A stretch of 64,000 nucleotides of DNA from Mesonia profundi (GTDB taxonomy: Bacteria > Bacteroidota > Bacteroidia > Flavobacteriales > Flavobacteriaceae), in assembly GCF_031085155.1 (NCBI RefSeq), contig NZ_JAVHUL010000003.1, positions 62,001-126,000 on the forward strand. The letters are read 5' to 3'. This document shows, in pieces, positions 44,847 through 52,172 of the stretch. A program made the translations under genes and the position numbers. The notes under the pieces were generated by a model that was given only the letters and a program-made list of their open reading frames with translations, was not told where the DNA came from and did no database searches. Positions within the stretch are counted from its first letter, which is position 1. Each line of letters begins with the position of its first letter.

Positions 44847-45776
44847 TTATTTTTCCTCTTTTTTAGAAGTTTCTTTTGCTTTATCTAAAGTTTCTTCCTT
44901 AGACTCCACGACCACTTCTTCTTTAGCATCTTTCATTGCTTTTTTGTCCTCAGCATCTTTAGATGGAACTTCTGCTTCTTGCTTAGGTTCTGTCTTTTTT
45001 TCTGCTTTTGGCTCAGCTTTTTTCTCTTTCTTAGGCTCGTCTTCTTTTTTAGTAGCTTTTGCTTCTTTCTTAGACTCCTTATCTGCTTTTCTTTCGCTCA
45101 ATCCATCAATGATAGAGTCAGAAACATAAGAGATTACTTTTTTGATCGATTTTGAAGCATCATCGTTAGATGGTATTACATACTCTACCTCTCTTGGGTC
45201 AGAGTTAGTATCTACCATGGCGAAGATTGGAATGTTTAATTTTTGTGCTTCTTTAATTGCGATGTGCTCACGAGTAATGTCTACTACAAATAATGCCCCC
45301 GGTAAACGAGTCATTTCTGAAATAGAACCTAAGTTTTTCTCTAACTTAGCTCTCATACGATCTACTTGTAAACGCTCTTTCTTAGAAAGGGAGTTGAAGC
45401 TACCGTCTTTTTTCATGCGATCAACCATATCCATTTTCTTCACCGCTTTACGGATCGTAACGAAATTGGTTAACATACCACCAGGCCAACGCTCAGTAAT
45501 ATAAGGCATGTTTGCTTTTGCAGCCTCTTCAGCTACAATTTCCTTTGCTTGTTTCTTGGTAGCAACAAATAAGATTTTTCTACCACTGGCTGCGATTTTG
45601 CTAAGCGCGTCTGCAGCTTCTTGCATTTTTGCAGCACTTTTATATAGGTTGATGATGTGAATGCCATTACGCTCCATATAAATGTAAGGAGCCATATTTG
45701 GATTCCATCTTCTTGTGAGGTGACCAAAGTGTACACCTGCATCAAGTAATTCTTTTACTTCTACTTTATTTGCCAT
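44847..45776 (-). CDS. rpsB: 30S ribosomal protein S2 with long charged C-terminal tail
   Basis: The 309-residue protein has the standard S2 body (VKELLDAGVHFGHLTRRWNP, FVATKKQAKEIV, RWPGGMLTNF and VDITREHIAIKEA). After about residue 228 a low-complexity Lys/Glu/Ala tail of about 80 residues follows, making it clearly longer than the usual 230-260. The tail has no known function. Confidence 0.96.
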   Translation of the reverse strand: MANKVEVKELLDAGVHFGHLTRRWNPNMAPYIYMERNGIHIINLYKSAAKMQEAADALSKIAASGRKILFVATKKQAKEIVAEEAAKANMPYITERWPGGMLTNFVTIRKAVKKMDMVDRMKKDGSFNSLSKKERLQVDRMRAKLEKNLGSISEMTRLPGALFVVDITREHIAIKEAQKLNIPIFAMVDTNSDPREVEYVIPSNDDASKSIKKVISYVSDSIIDGLSERKADKESKKEAKATKKEDEPKKEKKAEPKAEKKTEPKQEAEVPSKDAEDKKAMKDAKEEVVVESKEETLDKAKETSKKEEK

Positions 45777-45860
45777 TTTTGTAATAGTTTACGTTCGTTG
45801 AGATAGCAATAAATAAGTGGCGTAATAACACGGCCTTATTCATTTAGATGCTAAACTAAC

Positions 45861-45923
45861 TTCGTCTTTAAGACGAATAACAACAATACTTTTTTAATAG
45901 GTTGGGGGAGTATCCTCCAAACC
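45861..45923. other. Two hairpins in the rpsI-rpsB gap
   Basis: A palindrome TTCGTCTT-T-AAGACGAA lies at 45861-45877. A second structure at 45900-45923 pairs GGTT with AACC and, inside, GGAG with CTCC. They follow rpsI on the minus strand and precede rpsB. There is no strong T-run, so they may act as an rpsB leader or processing sites rather than a terminator. Confidence 0.35.
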
Positions 45924-45932
45924 AATAATTGA

Positions 45933-46319
45933 TTAACGTTTTGAGAATTGGAATTTCTTACGAGCTTTCTTCTGACCGAATTTCTTACGTTCAACCATAC
46001 GAGGATCTCTCGTTAATAAACCTTCTGGCTTAAGCGTTAATCTATTCTCTGCATCCAATTCGCACATAGCTCTTGAAATTGCAAGACGAATCGCTTCTGC
46101 TTGACCAGTAATTCCTCCTCCTAATACGCTTACTTTTAAGTCGAAGTTCCCTTCATTTCCAGTTAACATTAAAGGCTGATTCACTTTATACTGAAGTGTT
46201 CCAGTAGTAAAGTAATCATTCATCTCTTTTTTGTTAACGATGATGCTTCCCGTTCCTTCCGAAAGGTACACACGCGCAACGGCAGTCTTTCTACGACCAA
46301 TTTTGTGAATTGTCTCCAT
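45933..46319 (-). CDS. rpsI: 30S ribosomal protein S9
   Basis: The 128-residue protein has IGRRKTAVARVYL at the start, SVLGGGITGQAEAIRLAISRA in the centre and the basic tail ending KKARKKFQFSKR. It follows rplM with no intergenic base. Confidence 0.98.
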   Translation of the reverse strand: METIHKIGRRKTAVARVYLSEGTGSIIVNKKEMNDYFTTGTLQYKVNQPLMLTGNEGNFDLKVSVLGGGITGQAEAIRLAISRAMCELDAENRLTLKPEGLLTRDPRMVERKKFGQKKARKKFQFSKR

Positions 46320-46775
46320 TTACACTAATTCGTTTAGGTTAATAGTTTTAGGTTTTTGCGCTTCATGATTGTGCTCAGAACCTACATTTACCTTTAAATT
46401 TTTGAAAAGTACTGATCCTAATTTGTTCTTAGGTAACATTCCTTTTACAGATTTTTCGATAAGCCTCACTGGGTCCTTACCAAATAATTCTGAAGCCGTT
46501 AAACTTCTTTGACCACCCGGGTAACCTGTATGACGGATATACTCTTTGGCATCCCATTTCTTACCGGTTAAGTTGATTTTCTCTGCATTGATAATAATAA
46601 CATTATCTCCGCAATCAACGTGTGGGGTGTAATCGGTCTTGTACTTTCCTCTAATAAACTTTGCAGCGATAGATGAAAGGCGACCCAACGATTGTCCTTC
46701 AGCGTCTAGCACAACCCACTCCTTATTCACGGTGTTTTTGTTGGCAGAAACTGTTTTGTAACTTAATGTGTCCAC
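46320..46775 (-). CDS. rplM: 50S ribosomal protein L13
   Basis: The 151-residue protein has VVLDAEGQSLGRLSSIAAKF, GDNVIIINAEKINLTGKKW and the AVKGMLPKNKLG-like segment KSVKGMLPKNKLG of L13. It is the first gene of the rplM-rpsI operon. Confidence 0.98.
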   Translation of the reverse strand: MDTLSYKTVSANKNTVNKEWVVLDAEGQSLGRLSSIAAKFIRGKYKTDYTPHVDCGDNVIIINAEKINLTGKKWDAKEYIRHTGYPGGQRSLTASELFGKDPVRLIEKSVKGMLPKNKLGSVLFKNLKVNVGSEHNHEAQKPKTINLNELV

Positions 46776-46834
46776 ACTAATTGTATTTAATAATTAAACA
46801 TTCCATTCCCTTTCCCAAGATGAGAAACGGGCTG

Positions 46835-46864
46835 CAAAAATACAATTTTTAATTTATTGAGCAA
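46835..46864 (-). promoter_or_regulatory. Promoter of rplM-rpsI
   Basis: On the minus strand TTG (46864-46862) and TATTTTTG (46842-46835) are 19 bases apart, matching the Bacteroidota consensus. The leader to the rplM ATG would be about 55 bases. Confidence 0.65.
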
Positions 46865-46983
46865 GGGGGAGAAGTTAATTTTTTACCTAATAGTTCTCGC
46901 TTCCAACTATTTGAAACTCAAAGTGAAGCATAATTATACGCTAAAGACACATAAGAATTAGATTTTGGGCGTTGCCTGCGGCC

Positions 46984-47033
46984 GGGCCTGCCCGAACTCT
47001 AAGGGCGGGCCTGCCCGAACTCTAAGGGCGGGC
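46984..47033. repeat. Tandem GC-rich repeat, period 23
   Basis: A 23-base unit beginning GGGCCTGCCCGAACTCTAAG is present twice in perfect copies (46984 and 47007), with the first 4 bases of a third. Each unit contains GCCC...GGGC arms. It belongs to the same GC-rich palindrome family as 23238, 57065 and 61585. Confidence 0.7.
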
Positions 47034-47047
47034 TTTACACTACAATC

Positions 47048-47102
47048 TTTTTTAATCTTCTGCTCCCGCAAAGATTAAAAAAGGATTTTTATTGCAATCC
47101 TT
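47048..47102. repeat. Adjacent inverted repeats in the 46776-47402 gap
   Basis: TTTTTTAATCTT (47048-47059) pairs perfectly with AAGATTAAAAAA (47071-47082). A second, AAGGATT/AATCCTT, follows at 47081-47102. They may act as terminators, or be part of a decayed repeat cluster. No gene is present in this 627-base gap. Confidence 0.5.
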
Positions 47103-47163
47103 AACGCGGGGATGCGTGGTTGAGTTGGTGAGTTTTGAGTTGAATAAAAAAAAGCTCAGTCCT

Positions 47164-47309
47164 GCGGACACCTCCCCTCGACAAGGGGAGCAACTTGAAT
47201 TTTTACTTATTTTGGGTTTCATTCATTCTTCACAACCTATGTAGACATTCCATATACTATTAATTTTACTTCCACGTTCCTTCCCTTATTTTCAAGGGGA
47301 GGTGTCCGC
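47164..47309. repeat. Inverted pair of a dispersed CCTCCCCT repeat
   Basis: GCGGACACCTCCCCT at 47164-47178 is repeated in inverted form at 47295-47309, separated by 116 bases. Each copy is next to further short pairs (AGGGGAG and GGACGGAGGGG). I recall similar sequences scattered in Bacteroidota intergenic regions. The spacer has no reading frame of note. Confidence 0.6.
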
Positions 47310-47402
47310 TATTTTCATCGGACGGAGGGGTTTTTTCTCCCTAAATCTAAAACCCAGGCTAGCTCCCGGCTTTTTCATTTTCTGTTGATTGGTTTCTTAA
47401 AC

Positions 47403-48101
47403 CTATTTTTTCAAAAAATAAGAAATTATGATTTCGCTTAATTGCTCTTGATCTATTTGTACTATGGGATGTTTAAAGCCTTCTATTTCTAAGAATTTTC
47501 CTTGGTTTAGTTTTGCGACCAATTCTTGGGATTCATTCTTGCTAACCATCTTATCTTTAGAGCCGAGAGCGACCAAAACCTTCGCTTCTACAATTTTAAG
47601 AGACTCCAAAGCAATGGCATTTCCGTTTCCTAAACCGTGCATCATTTGGGCTGTCTTAAGGACCAGAGTTTTCCAATTCTCCGTACCGTGTTCTTTTTTT
47701 AGCATTTCCACAAATTGCGGAATTTTCTCCAACATCTCCTCTGGCCTCAAGAGTTTAACCTCTTTCTCGGCCGTCTCGACATCCCATCGAATTTTTGTTC
47801 CCAAAGTCATCAATTTCTCTACTTTTTCGGGATAATTTATAGCTAATTTTAACGCGACATAACCTCCCATACTATAACCAAAAATGTTAGCTGAGGTCAG
47901 TGAATTCTCTTCCATATAAGACAAGACGTCGTTTTGAAACAATTCCATAGAAAATTCTCGATCTGTAGAAGAATTTCCATGTCCCGAGAAATTGAAGGAA
48001 TGCACTTTAAAATGAGGCTGCAGCAGTTTCTTTAAAATATTGAATTGTTGCTGACTGCCCAAAGCACCATGAAATAATAGGATGTCGGTCTTTTCTTTCA
48101 T
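47403..48101 (-). CDS. Alpha/beta hydrolase
   Basis: The ATG at 48101 (MKEKTDILLFHGALG) is chosen; the longer frame from 48143 adds a Lys-rich stretch not typical of the family. The 232-residue product has an oxyanion-hole HGALGS, nucleophile elbow GYSMGGYVAL, acid region LGSKDKMV and catalytic His in FKHPIVQI. It resembles small BioH/MenH-type esterases. Substrate unknown. Confidence 0.88.
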   Translation of the reverse strand: MKEKTDILLFHGALGSQQQFNILKKLLQPHFKVHSFNFSGHGNSSTDREFSMELFQNDVLSYMEENSLTSANIFGYSMGGYVALKLAINYPEKVEKLMTLGTKIRWDVETAEKEVKLLRPEEMLEKIPQFVEMLKKEHGTENWKTLVLKTAQMMHGLGNGNAIALESLKIVEAKVLVALGSKDKMVSKNESQELVAKLNQGKFLEIEGFKHPIVQIDQEQLSEIIISYFLKK

Positions 48102-48135
48102 AATCTTTTTTTTATTACATCGTTTCTTTCTGTGC

Positions 48136-48288
48136 ATTTTCACATCACTAAATCATCACATTTTCAAATTAACCCATCACCACATTTTCATTATTAAAAT
48201 AGTCAAGAAATCATAGAAGAAGACTCCGGTACAATTTTCTTTAGAAAATCACTCAGCCATCGTCTATGATTTTCACATCACTAAATCA
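48136..48288. repeat. 20-base direct repeat, two copies
   Basis: ATTTTCACATCACTAAATCA occurs at 48136-48155 and again at 48269-48288. Related degenerate pieces with CATTTTCAAAT and ATCATCACAT lie between and after them. The region separates the hydrolase gene from the next gene on the same strand. Confidence 0.7.
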
Positions 48289-48318
48289 ACCTCATTTTCA
48301 AATCATCACATCAGCAAA

Positions 48319-48948
48319 TCACCTCAAAAACCCCTGCGCTTTAATCTGCTTTTGGATTTGGGCGATATCATCGGGTATGTTTTCGGCGTTAAGCCAATTC
48401 ATATCCAATCCGTGGTTGATGGCGGTTTGCATCAGTAATGGTTTCTCGCTAATCAAATCGGCTAATTCCTCTAGAGGCTCTTCAAATTCTAGGAGTAAAT
48501 CTTCGTGCATACTTTTTATGAGTACCAAGCACCTAAAGGTTCTTGTTACCACATAGAGACAAAACTTGCTAGCGTGATTTCGATTCGTTTTTTGGAACAA
48601 GGGATCTGAAGATTTTAAAACCGTATTCAGCATCAAAAGGTTGAGGGAGACTTCACCAAATTTATCTTTGGTCACGCGCACGTGCTCGGCAATATCGCCG
48701 CTAAGAAAACGAATAATTACTTTTAGGTGATTGAGTGACTTTGCGTAAGAGGCAATTTCTTTAGCTCGTGTTAACACGTGTTCTTCCATGATAGCGCGGT
48801 GATCGTCTACATTTTTATCATCTAGAAGTTCAAAATACAAGCGATTCACCAAATTGTGGTCTTTCTTCAACAGCCGAATAAGGAGTTTGTCTTTTTCCTT
48901 TTCGGATAACTGCAAAACGGCTTCTTTAAATTCTGGACTAAATTTCAT
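48319..48948 (-). CDS. Conserved helical protein of unknown function
   Basis: The 209-residue protein is mostly alpha-helical and charged, starting MKFSPEFKEAVLQLSEKEKD and with no signal peptide or membrane segment. I do not recognise a family with known function. The ATG is supported by the absence of upstream in-frame candidates. It is divergent from mqo, with a 168-base gap. Confidence 0.75.
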   Translation of the reverse strand: MKFSPEFKEAVLQLSEKEKDKLLIRLLKKDHNLVNRLYFELLDDKNVDDHRAIMEEHVLTRAKEIASYAKSLNHLKVIIRFLSGDIAEHVRVTKDKFGEVSLNLLMLNTVLKSSDPLFQKTNRNHASKFCLYVVTRTFRCLVLIKSMHEDLLLEFEEPLEELADLISEKPLLMQTAINHGLDMNWLNAENIPDDIAQIQKQIKAQGFLR

Positions 48949-49091
48949 CTGATTTCTGGTTGTGATTCTAGGCTATACAATAATACGGAATAATGGGCAA
49001 TATCACTTCCGTAAAGAAAGAATAGGATTAAACGGGGATAAAAGACGGAAGTATTAATATTTCTTTAATAAAATTTAGATCTGGTAATTCA

Positions 49092-49099
49092 TAACTTTG
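49092..49099 (+). promoter_or_regulatory. Candidate -7 element for mqo
   Basis: TAACTTTG fits TAnnTTTG and lies 17 bases before the mqo start. No clear -33 box. Confidence 0.45.
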
Positions 49100-49116
49100 G
49101 GAAAAAGCAAGATACA

Positions 49117-50637
49117 ATGGCTCAAGAGAAGAAGTTTGAAAAAGAATACGACCTTATTTGTGTAGGTGGCGGAATCATGAGCGCCACCTTGGCGTTAATG
49201 TTAAAACTAATCGATAAAGACTTAAAAATACTTATTGTAGAGCGATTAGATCAAGTCGCTTTAGAAAGTTCTGCCGCTTGGAACAATGCAGGGACGGGAC
49301 ATTCTGCTTTATGTGAGCTTAATTATACGCCACAACGGGAAGATGATTCTATAGATGTAAGCAAAGCAAAAGAAGTGTTTAAGCAGTTTGAAAATTCAAA
49401 GCAGTTTTGGTCTTATTTGGTGGAACAGGGATTGTTAAAAGATCCAGAGGTATTTATTCATGCGGTGCCGCATCACAGTTGGGTGAAAGGGAAAGAAGAT
49501 GTAGATTTTCTAAAGAAGCGTTTTGAAGAAATGACTCAGCACCCCGAATTTAAAGAAATGCAATTTTCTGAAGATCCTAGCATCCTAAACTCTTGGTTTC
49601 CCTTAATAAAAAATAAGTCTAAGAAAGATCCTGTGGCTGCTACAAGAATGGAGTTGGGAACCGAGGTCAACTTTGGAGAGTTAACACGCTCTTTTTTTAA
49701 AATTCTAGAAGAAAAGTTTGACACGCCCGTTTATACCGAATGCGAAGTAGAAGATGTAGACCCGAGTGAAGATGTAGAATGGCTTACCGAAATTAAAGAC
49801 CTCAAAACACATCAAAAATACTACTGCAATGCAAGTCACGTATTTATTGGTGCTGGCGGCGGCGCATTATCTTTGTTGCAAAAAGTAGAAATAGACGATA
49901 AAGAGGGTTATGGAGGTTTCCCTGTAAGCGGGCAATGGCTTATTTGTAAAAATGAGGAGATGATTAAAAAGCATCACGCCAAAGTATATAGCAAAGCAGG
50001 ACCCGATGCGCCGCCTATGTCAACGCCGCATTTAGATACACGTTACATCGAAGGGAAACAAGAACTTTTATTTGGCCCGTTTGCCGGATTTAGTACCAAG
50101 TTCTTAAAAGAAGGCTCGTACTTAGACTTGTTTAAATCTATAGAGATAAATAATATTCCTTCGCTTTGGGGCGCTTTTTGGCATAACCTGCCGCTCACCA
50201 AATATTTGATTCAGCAAGTAGAAATGAATCACGAAGATCGTATGGAAAAACTGCGAGTGTTTGTTCCGGATGCCAAGAATGAAGACTGGGAACTCAAAAT
50301 TGCAGGACAACGGGTGCAAATCATTAAAAAAGATGAAAAAGAGGGTGGCGTCTTAGAATTTGGAACCGAAGTGGTACATAGTAAAGACGGTTCAATTACC
50401 GCATTATTAGGCGCTTCTCCTGGTGCATCTACGGCCGTACACATTATGACCGAACTTATTACCTATGCTTTTCCAGAGAAAACGGCGACCAAAGCTTGGC
50501 AGGATCAAATGCATGAAATGATTCCTTTTTGGGATAAAAACATTGACGAACATCCGCTTGAATTTAAGAAAATGCAAGAAAAATGCTCAGAAATCCTGAG
50601 AATTGGGGCGTTTTCTTCAGTAAAGTTGCAAAAATAA
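49117..50637 (+). CDS. mqo: Malate:quinone oxidoreductase
   Basis: The 506-residue flavoprotein has the FAD-binding N-terminus LICVGGGIMSATLALML, the SSAAWNNAGTGHSALCELNYTP region in adjoining segments, FIGAGGGALSLLQK and FGPFAGFSTKFLKEGS. It oxidises malate to oxaloacetate and passes electrons to menaquinone at the inner membrane, linking the TCA cycle to respiration. Confidence 0.95.
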   Translation: MAQEKKFEKEYDLICVGGGIMSATLALMLKLIDKDLKILIVERLDQVALESSAAWNNAGTGHSALCELNYTPQREDDSIDVSKAKEVFKQFENSKQFWSYLVEQGLLKDPEVFIHAVPHHSWVKGKEDVDFLKKRFEEMTQHPEFKEMQFSEDPSILNSWFPLIKNKSKKDPVAATRMELGTEVNFGELTRSFFKILEEKFDTPVYTECEVEDVDPSEDVEWLTEIKDLKTHQKYYCNASHVFIGAGGGALSLLQKVEIDDKEGYGGFPVSGQWLICKNEEMIKKHHAKVYSKAGPDAPPMSTPHLDTRYIEGKQELLFGPFAGFSTKFLKEGSYLDLFKSIEINNIPSLWGAFWHNLPLTKYLIQQVEMNHEDRMEKLRVFVPDAKNEDWELKIAGQRVQIIKKDEKEGGVLEFGTEVVHSKDGSITALLGASPGASTAVHIMTELITYAFPEKTATKAWQDQMHEMIPFWDKNIDEHPLEFKKMQEKCSEILRIGAFSSVKLQK

Positions 50638-50755
50638 ATAACTTTTAAGAATTTTTGCTATTTTGCACTACTTTAAAGATATCTTATCGATATTTTATAA
50701 AATGGTATTTTTGAATTGTATATTCGTTTAGTCTCCAGTGTAGTCAAATAATAGT

Positions 50756-50886
50756 TCTGATGTCACGTCGAGCCTTTCGTCTTCCCGCCAGAATGAATTC
50801 TTTCGGGCTGGCGCTCAAGACAGGCTAAAGTCGAGACGCTTTTGTTTAACCTTTCGACTCCGCTCTCCCGAAGCTTCGGGAGTGGC
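50756..50886. repeat. Repeat-rich gap between mqo and the channel gene
   Basis: GTCGAGCCTTTCG is mirrored by GGCTAAAGTCGAGAC around an inner GCC...GGC structure. A perfect 18-base palindrome CTCCCGAAGCTTCGGGAG lies at 50865-50882, where it could act as a terminator. The CCTTTCGACTCCGCTC string is shared in type with the repeat at 57348. No gene is seen here. Confidence 0.55.
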
Positions 50887-50976
50887 AAAAACTACTTATA
50901 GAAATGGAAGCGGATAAATAATTTTTGAATGATTAAATATAACAATACATCACATTTAATACATAATAACAACTTT

Positions 50977-52077
50977 ATGACTTCCAAAAATTTTCTTTGC
51001 GGATTTATTCTTTCCATCTTTTGTTTCAGTTTATCTGGAAATCAAGTACATGCACAAACGGCAACAACCGATTCCCTTCCTAAAGTATTAAAAGTAGGTT
51101 TGGCGGGAAGCGAACCTTTTGTATTTGACAATGCAGACTCTGAAGGAATTGCCGTAGAAATATGGGATGAAGTAGCCGATGAAAAAGGCTGGGAATTCGA
51201 TTATGTATCTTATACTTCTGTGAACAAAGGATTAGAAGCCGTTAAAAAAGGGGAGGTAGATTTAATGGTAGGTCCCATTAGCATCACCTCGCAGCGTGCC
51301 AAGCATTATAGATTTTCACAACCTTATTACCAGTCCAGTTTAGCGATTGCTTCTAGAGTAGAGGATGCCGGATTATGGGGTAGAATTAAACCTTTTTTTA
51401 GCATGCAGTTATTGATTGCGGTAGGAATATTTGTATTTATTTTATCTATTGTAGGAACTCTGTTTTGGTTGGCAGAAAGACACCATTCTCCAGAACAGTT
51501 CCCCGCAGATCCTGCTAAGGGAATAGGAAATGGAATGTGGCTCGCCATAGTTACGATGAGTACCACAGGATATGGTGATATGGCGCCGATAACGCTTCGG
51601 GGTCGAATTATTGCCGGAGTTTGGATGGTGGTTACCATTATTTTTGCGACTTCCATGGTGGCAGGAATCGCGAGTACACTTACGCTTTCTGGTCTAGGTT
51701 CTTCAACCGTAAGTAATATCGAAGAATTATCTGGTAAGAAAACGGCGACCATAACTGGTTCTCCTGCAGTGAGCTTTATTAAAGAACACAAGTCTAAACC
51801 GGTGATGGTTGAGAGTCTTCAAGAAGCCATGAAATTGTTGCATGATAAAAAAGTAGATGCGGTAATCTATGACCGACCTCAATTGCTTTATTTTCAAAAG
51901 AATGGTCCAGAGGATGAGATTTTTATCGCTAAAGCGGAATACTATAAGCAAGGTTACGGCGTGGCGTTTCCTCTAGATAGTGAGATGGTAAACGAAGTAA
52001 ATTTAGGCTTATTAGAACTCGCTGAAAAGCAAAGGGTAATTGAAATTGTAGATAAGTATTTAGGGAAAGACGAGTAG
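50977..52077 (+). CDS. GluR0-type ligand-gated potassium channel, putative
   Basis: The ATG at 50977 gives 366 residues with a signal peptide (cleavage near VHAQ, residue 27). Lobe 1 of a solute-binding domain spans about 35-128 and includes the ligand arginine Arg107 in SITSQRAKHYRFSQPYY. The first helix is at about 141-167, then a pore loop with the selectivity filter TTGYGD (196-201) and the second helix at about 209-236. Lobe 2 follows, starting VSNIEELSGKKTATITG. This S1-TM-P-TM-S2 order is that of cyanobacterial GluR0, the prokaryotic relative of ionotropic glutamate receptors. A ligand-gated potassium channel is inferred, with an amino acid as likely ligand. Confidence 0.88.
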   Translation: MTSKNFLCGFILSIFCFSLSGNQVHAQTATTDSLPKVLKVGLAGSEPFVFDNADSEGIAVEIWDEVADEKGWEFDYVSYTSVNKGLEAVKKGEVDLMVGPISITSQRAKHYRFSQPYYQSSLAIASRVEDAGLWGRIKPFFSMQLLIAVGIFVFILSIVGTLFWLAERHHSPEQFPADPAKGIGNGMWLAIVTMSTTGYGDMAPITLRGRIIAGVWMVVTIIFATSMVAGIASTLTLSGLGSSTVSNIEELSGKKTATITGSPAVSFIKEHKSKPVMVESLQEAMKLLHDKKVDAVIYDRPQLLYFQKNGPEDEIFIAKAEYYKQGYGVAFPLDSEMVNEVNLGLLELAEKQRVIEIVDKYLGKDE

Positions 52078-52112
52078 TTTCTATTCCATATAAGTGCAGA
52101 GATGCGCTCATG

Positions 52113-52142
52113 AAAAAAGCCAGAAGAAATTCTGGCTTTTTT
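52113..52142. terminator. Bidirectional terminator between channel gene and polA
   Basis: AAAAAAGCCAGAA pairs perfectly with TTCTGGCTTTTTT over a GAAA tetraloop. It can end both the plus-strand channel gene and the minus-strand polA. Confidence 0.93.
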
Positions 52143-52172
52143 GTGTTTATGATTTTGATAGAAGGGAAAGTT

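Noticed and set aside
44330-45504. Plus-strand frames of 100-120 codons opposite tsf and rpsB
   Set aside because: They are Ser/Phe/Leu-rich mirror frames of highly expressed genes with biased codons. No signal, start context or motif supports them.
46984-47309. Possible CRISPR array in the rplM-hydrolase gap
   Set aside because: There are only two tandem units with no unique spacers between them, and no cas gene is present. The features are palindromic dispersed repeats.
51327-51791. Minus-strand frame of 154 codons opposite the channel gene
   Set aside because: It is antisense to a gene with clear domain structure, and its composition is that of a mirror frame.
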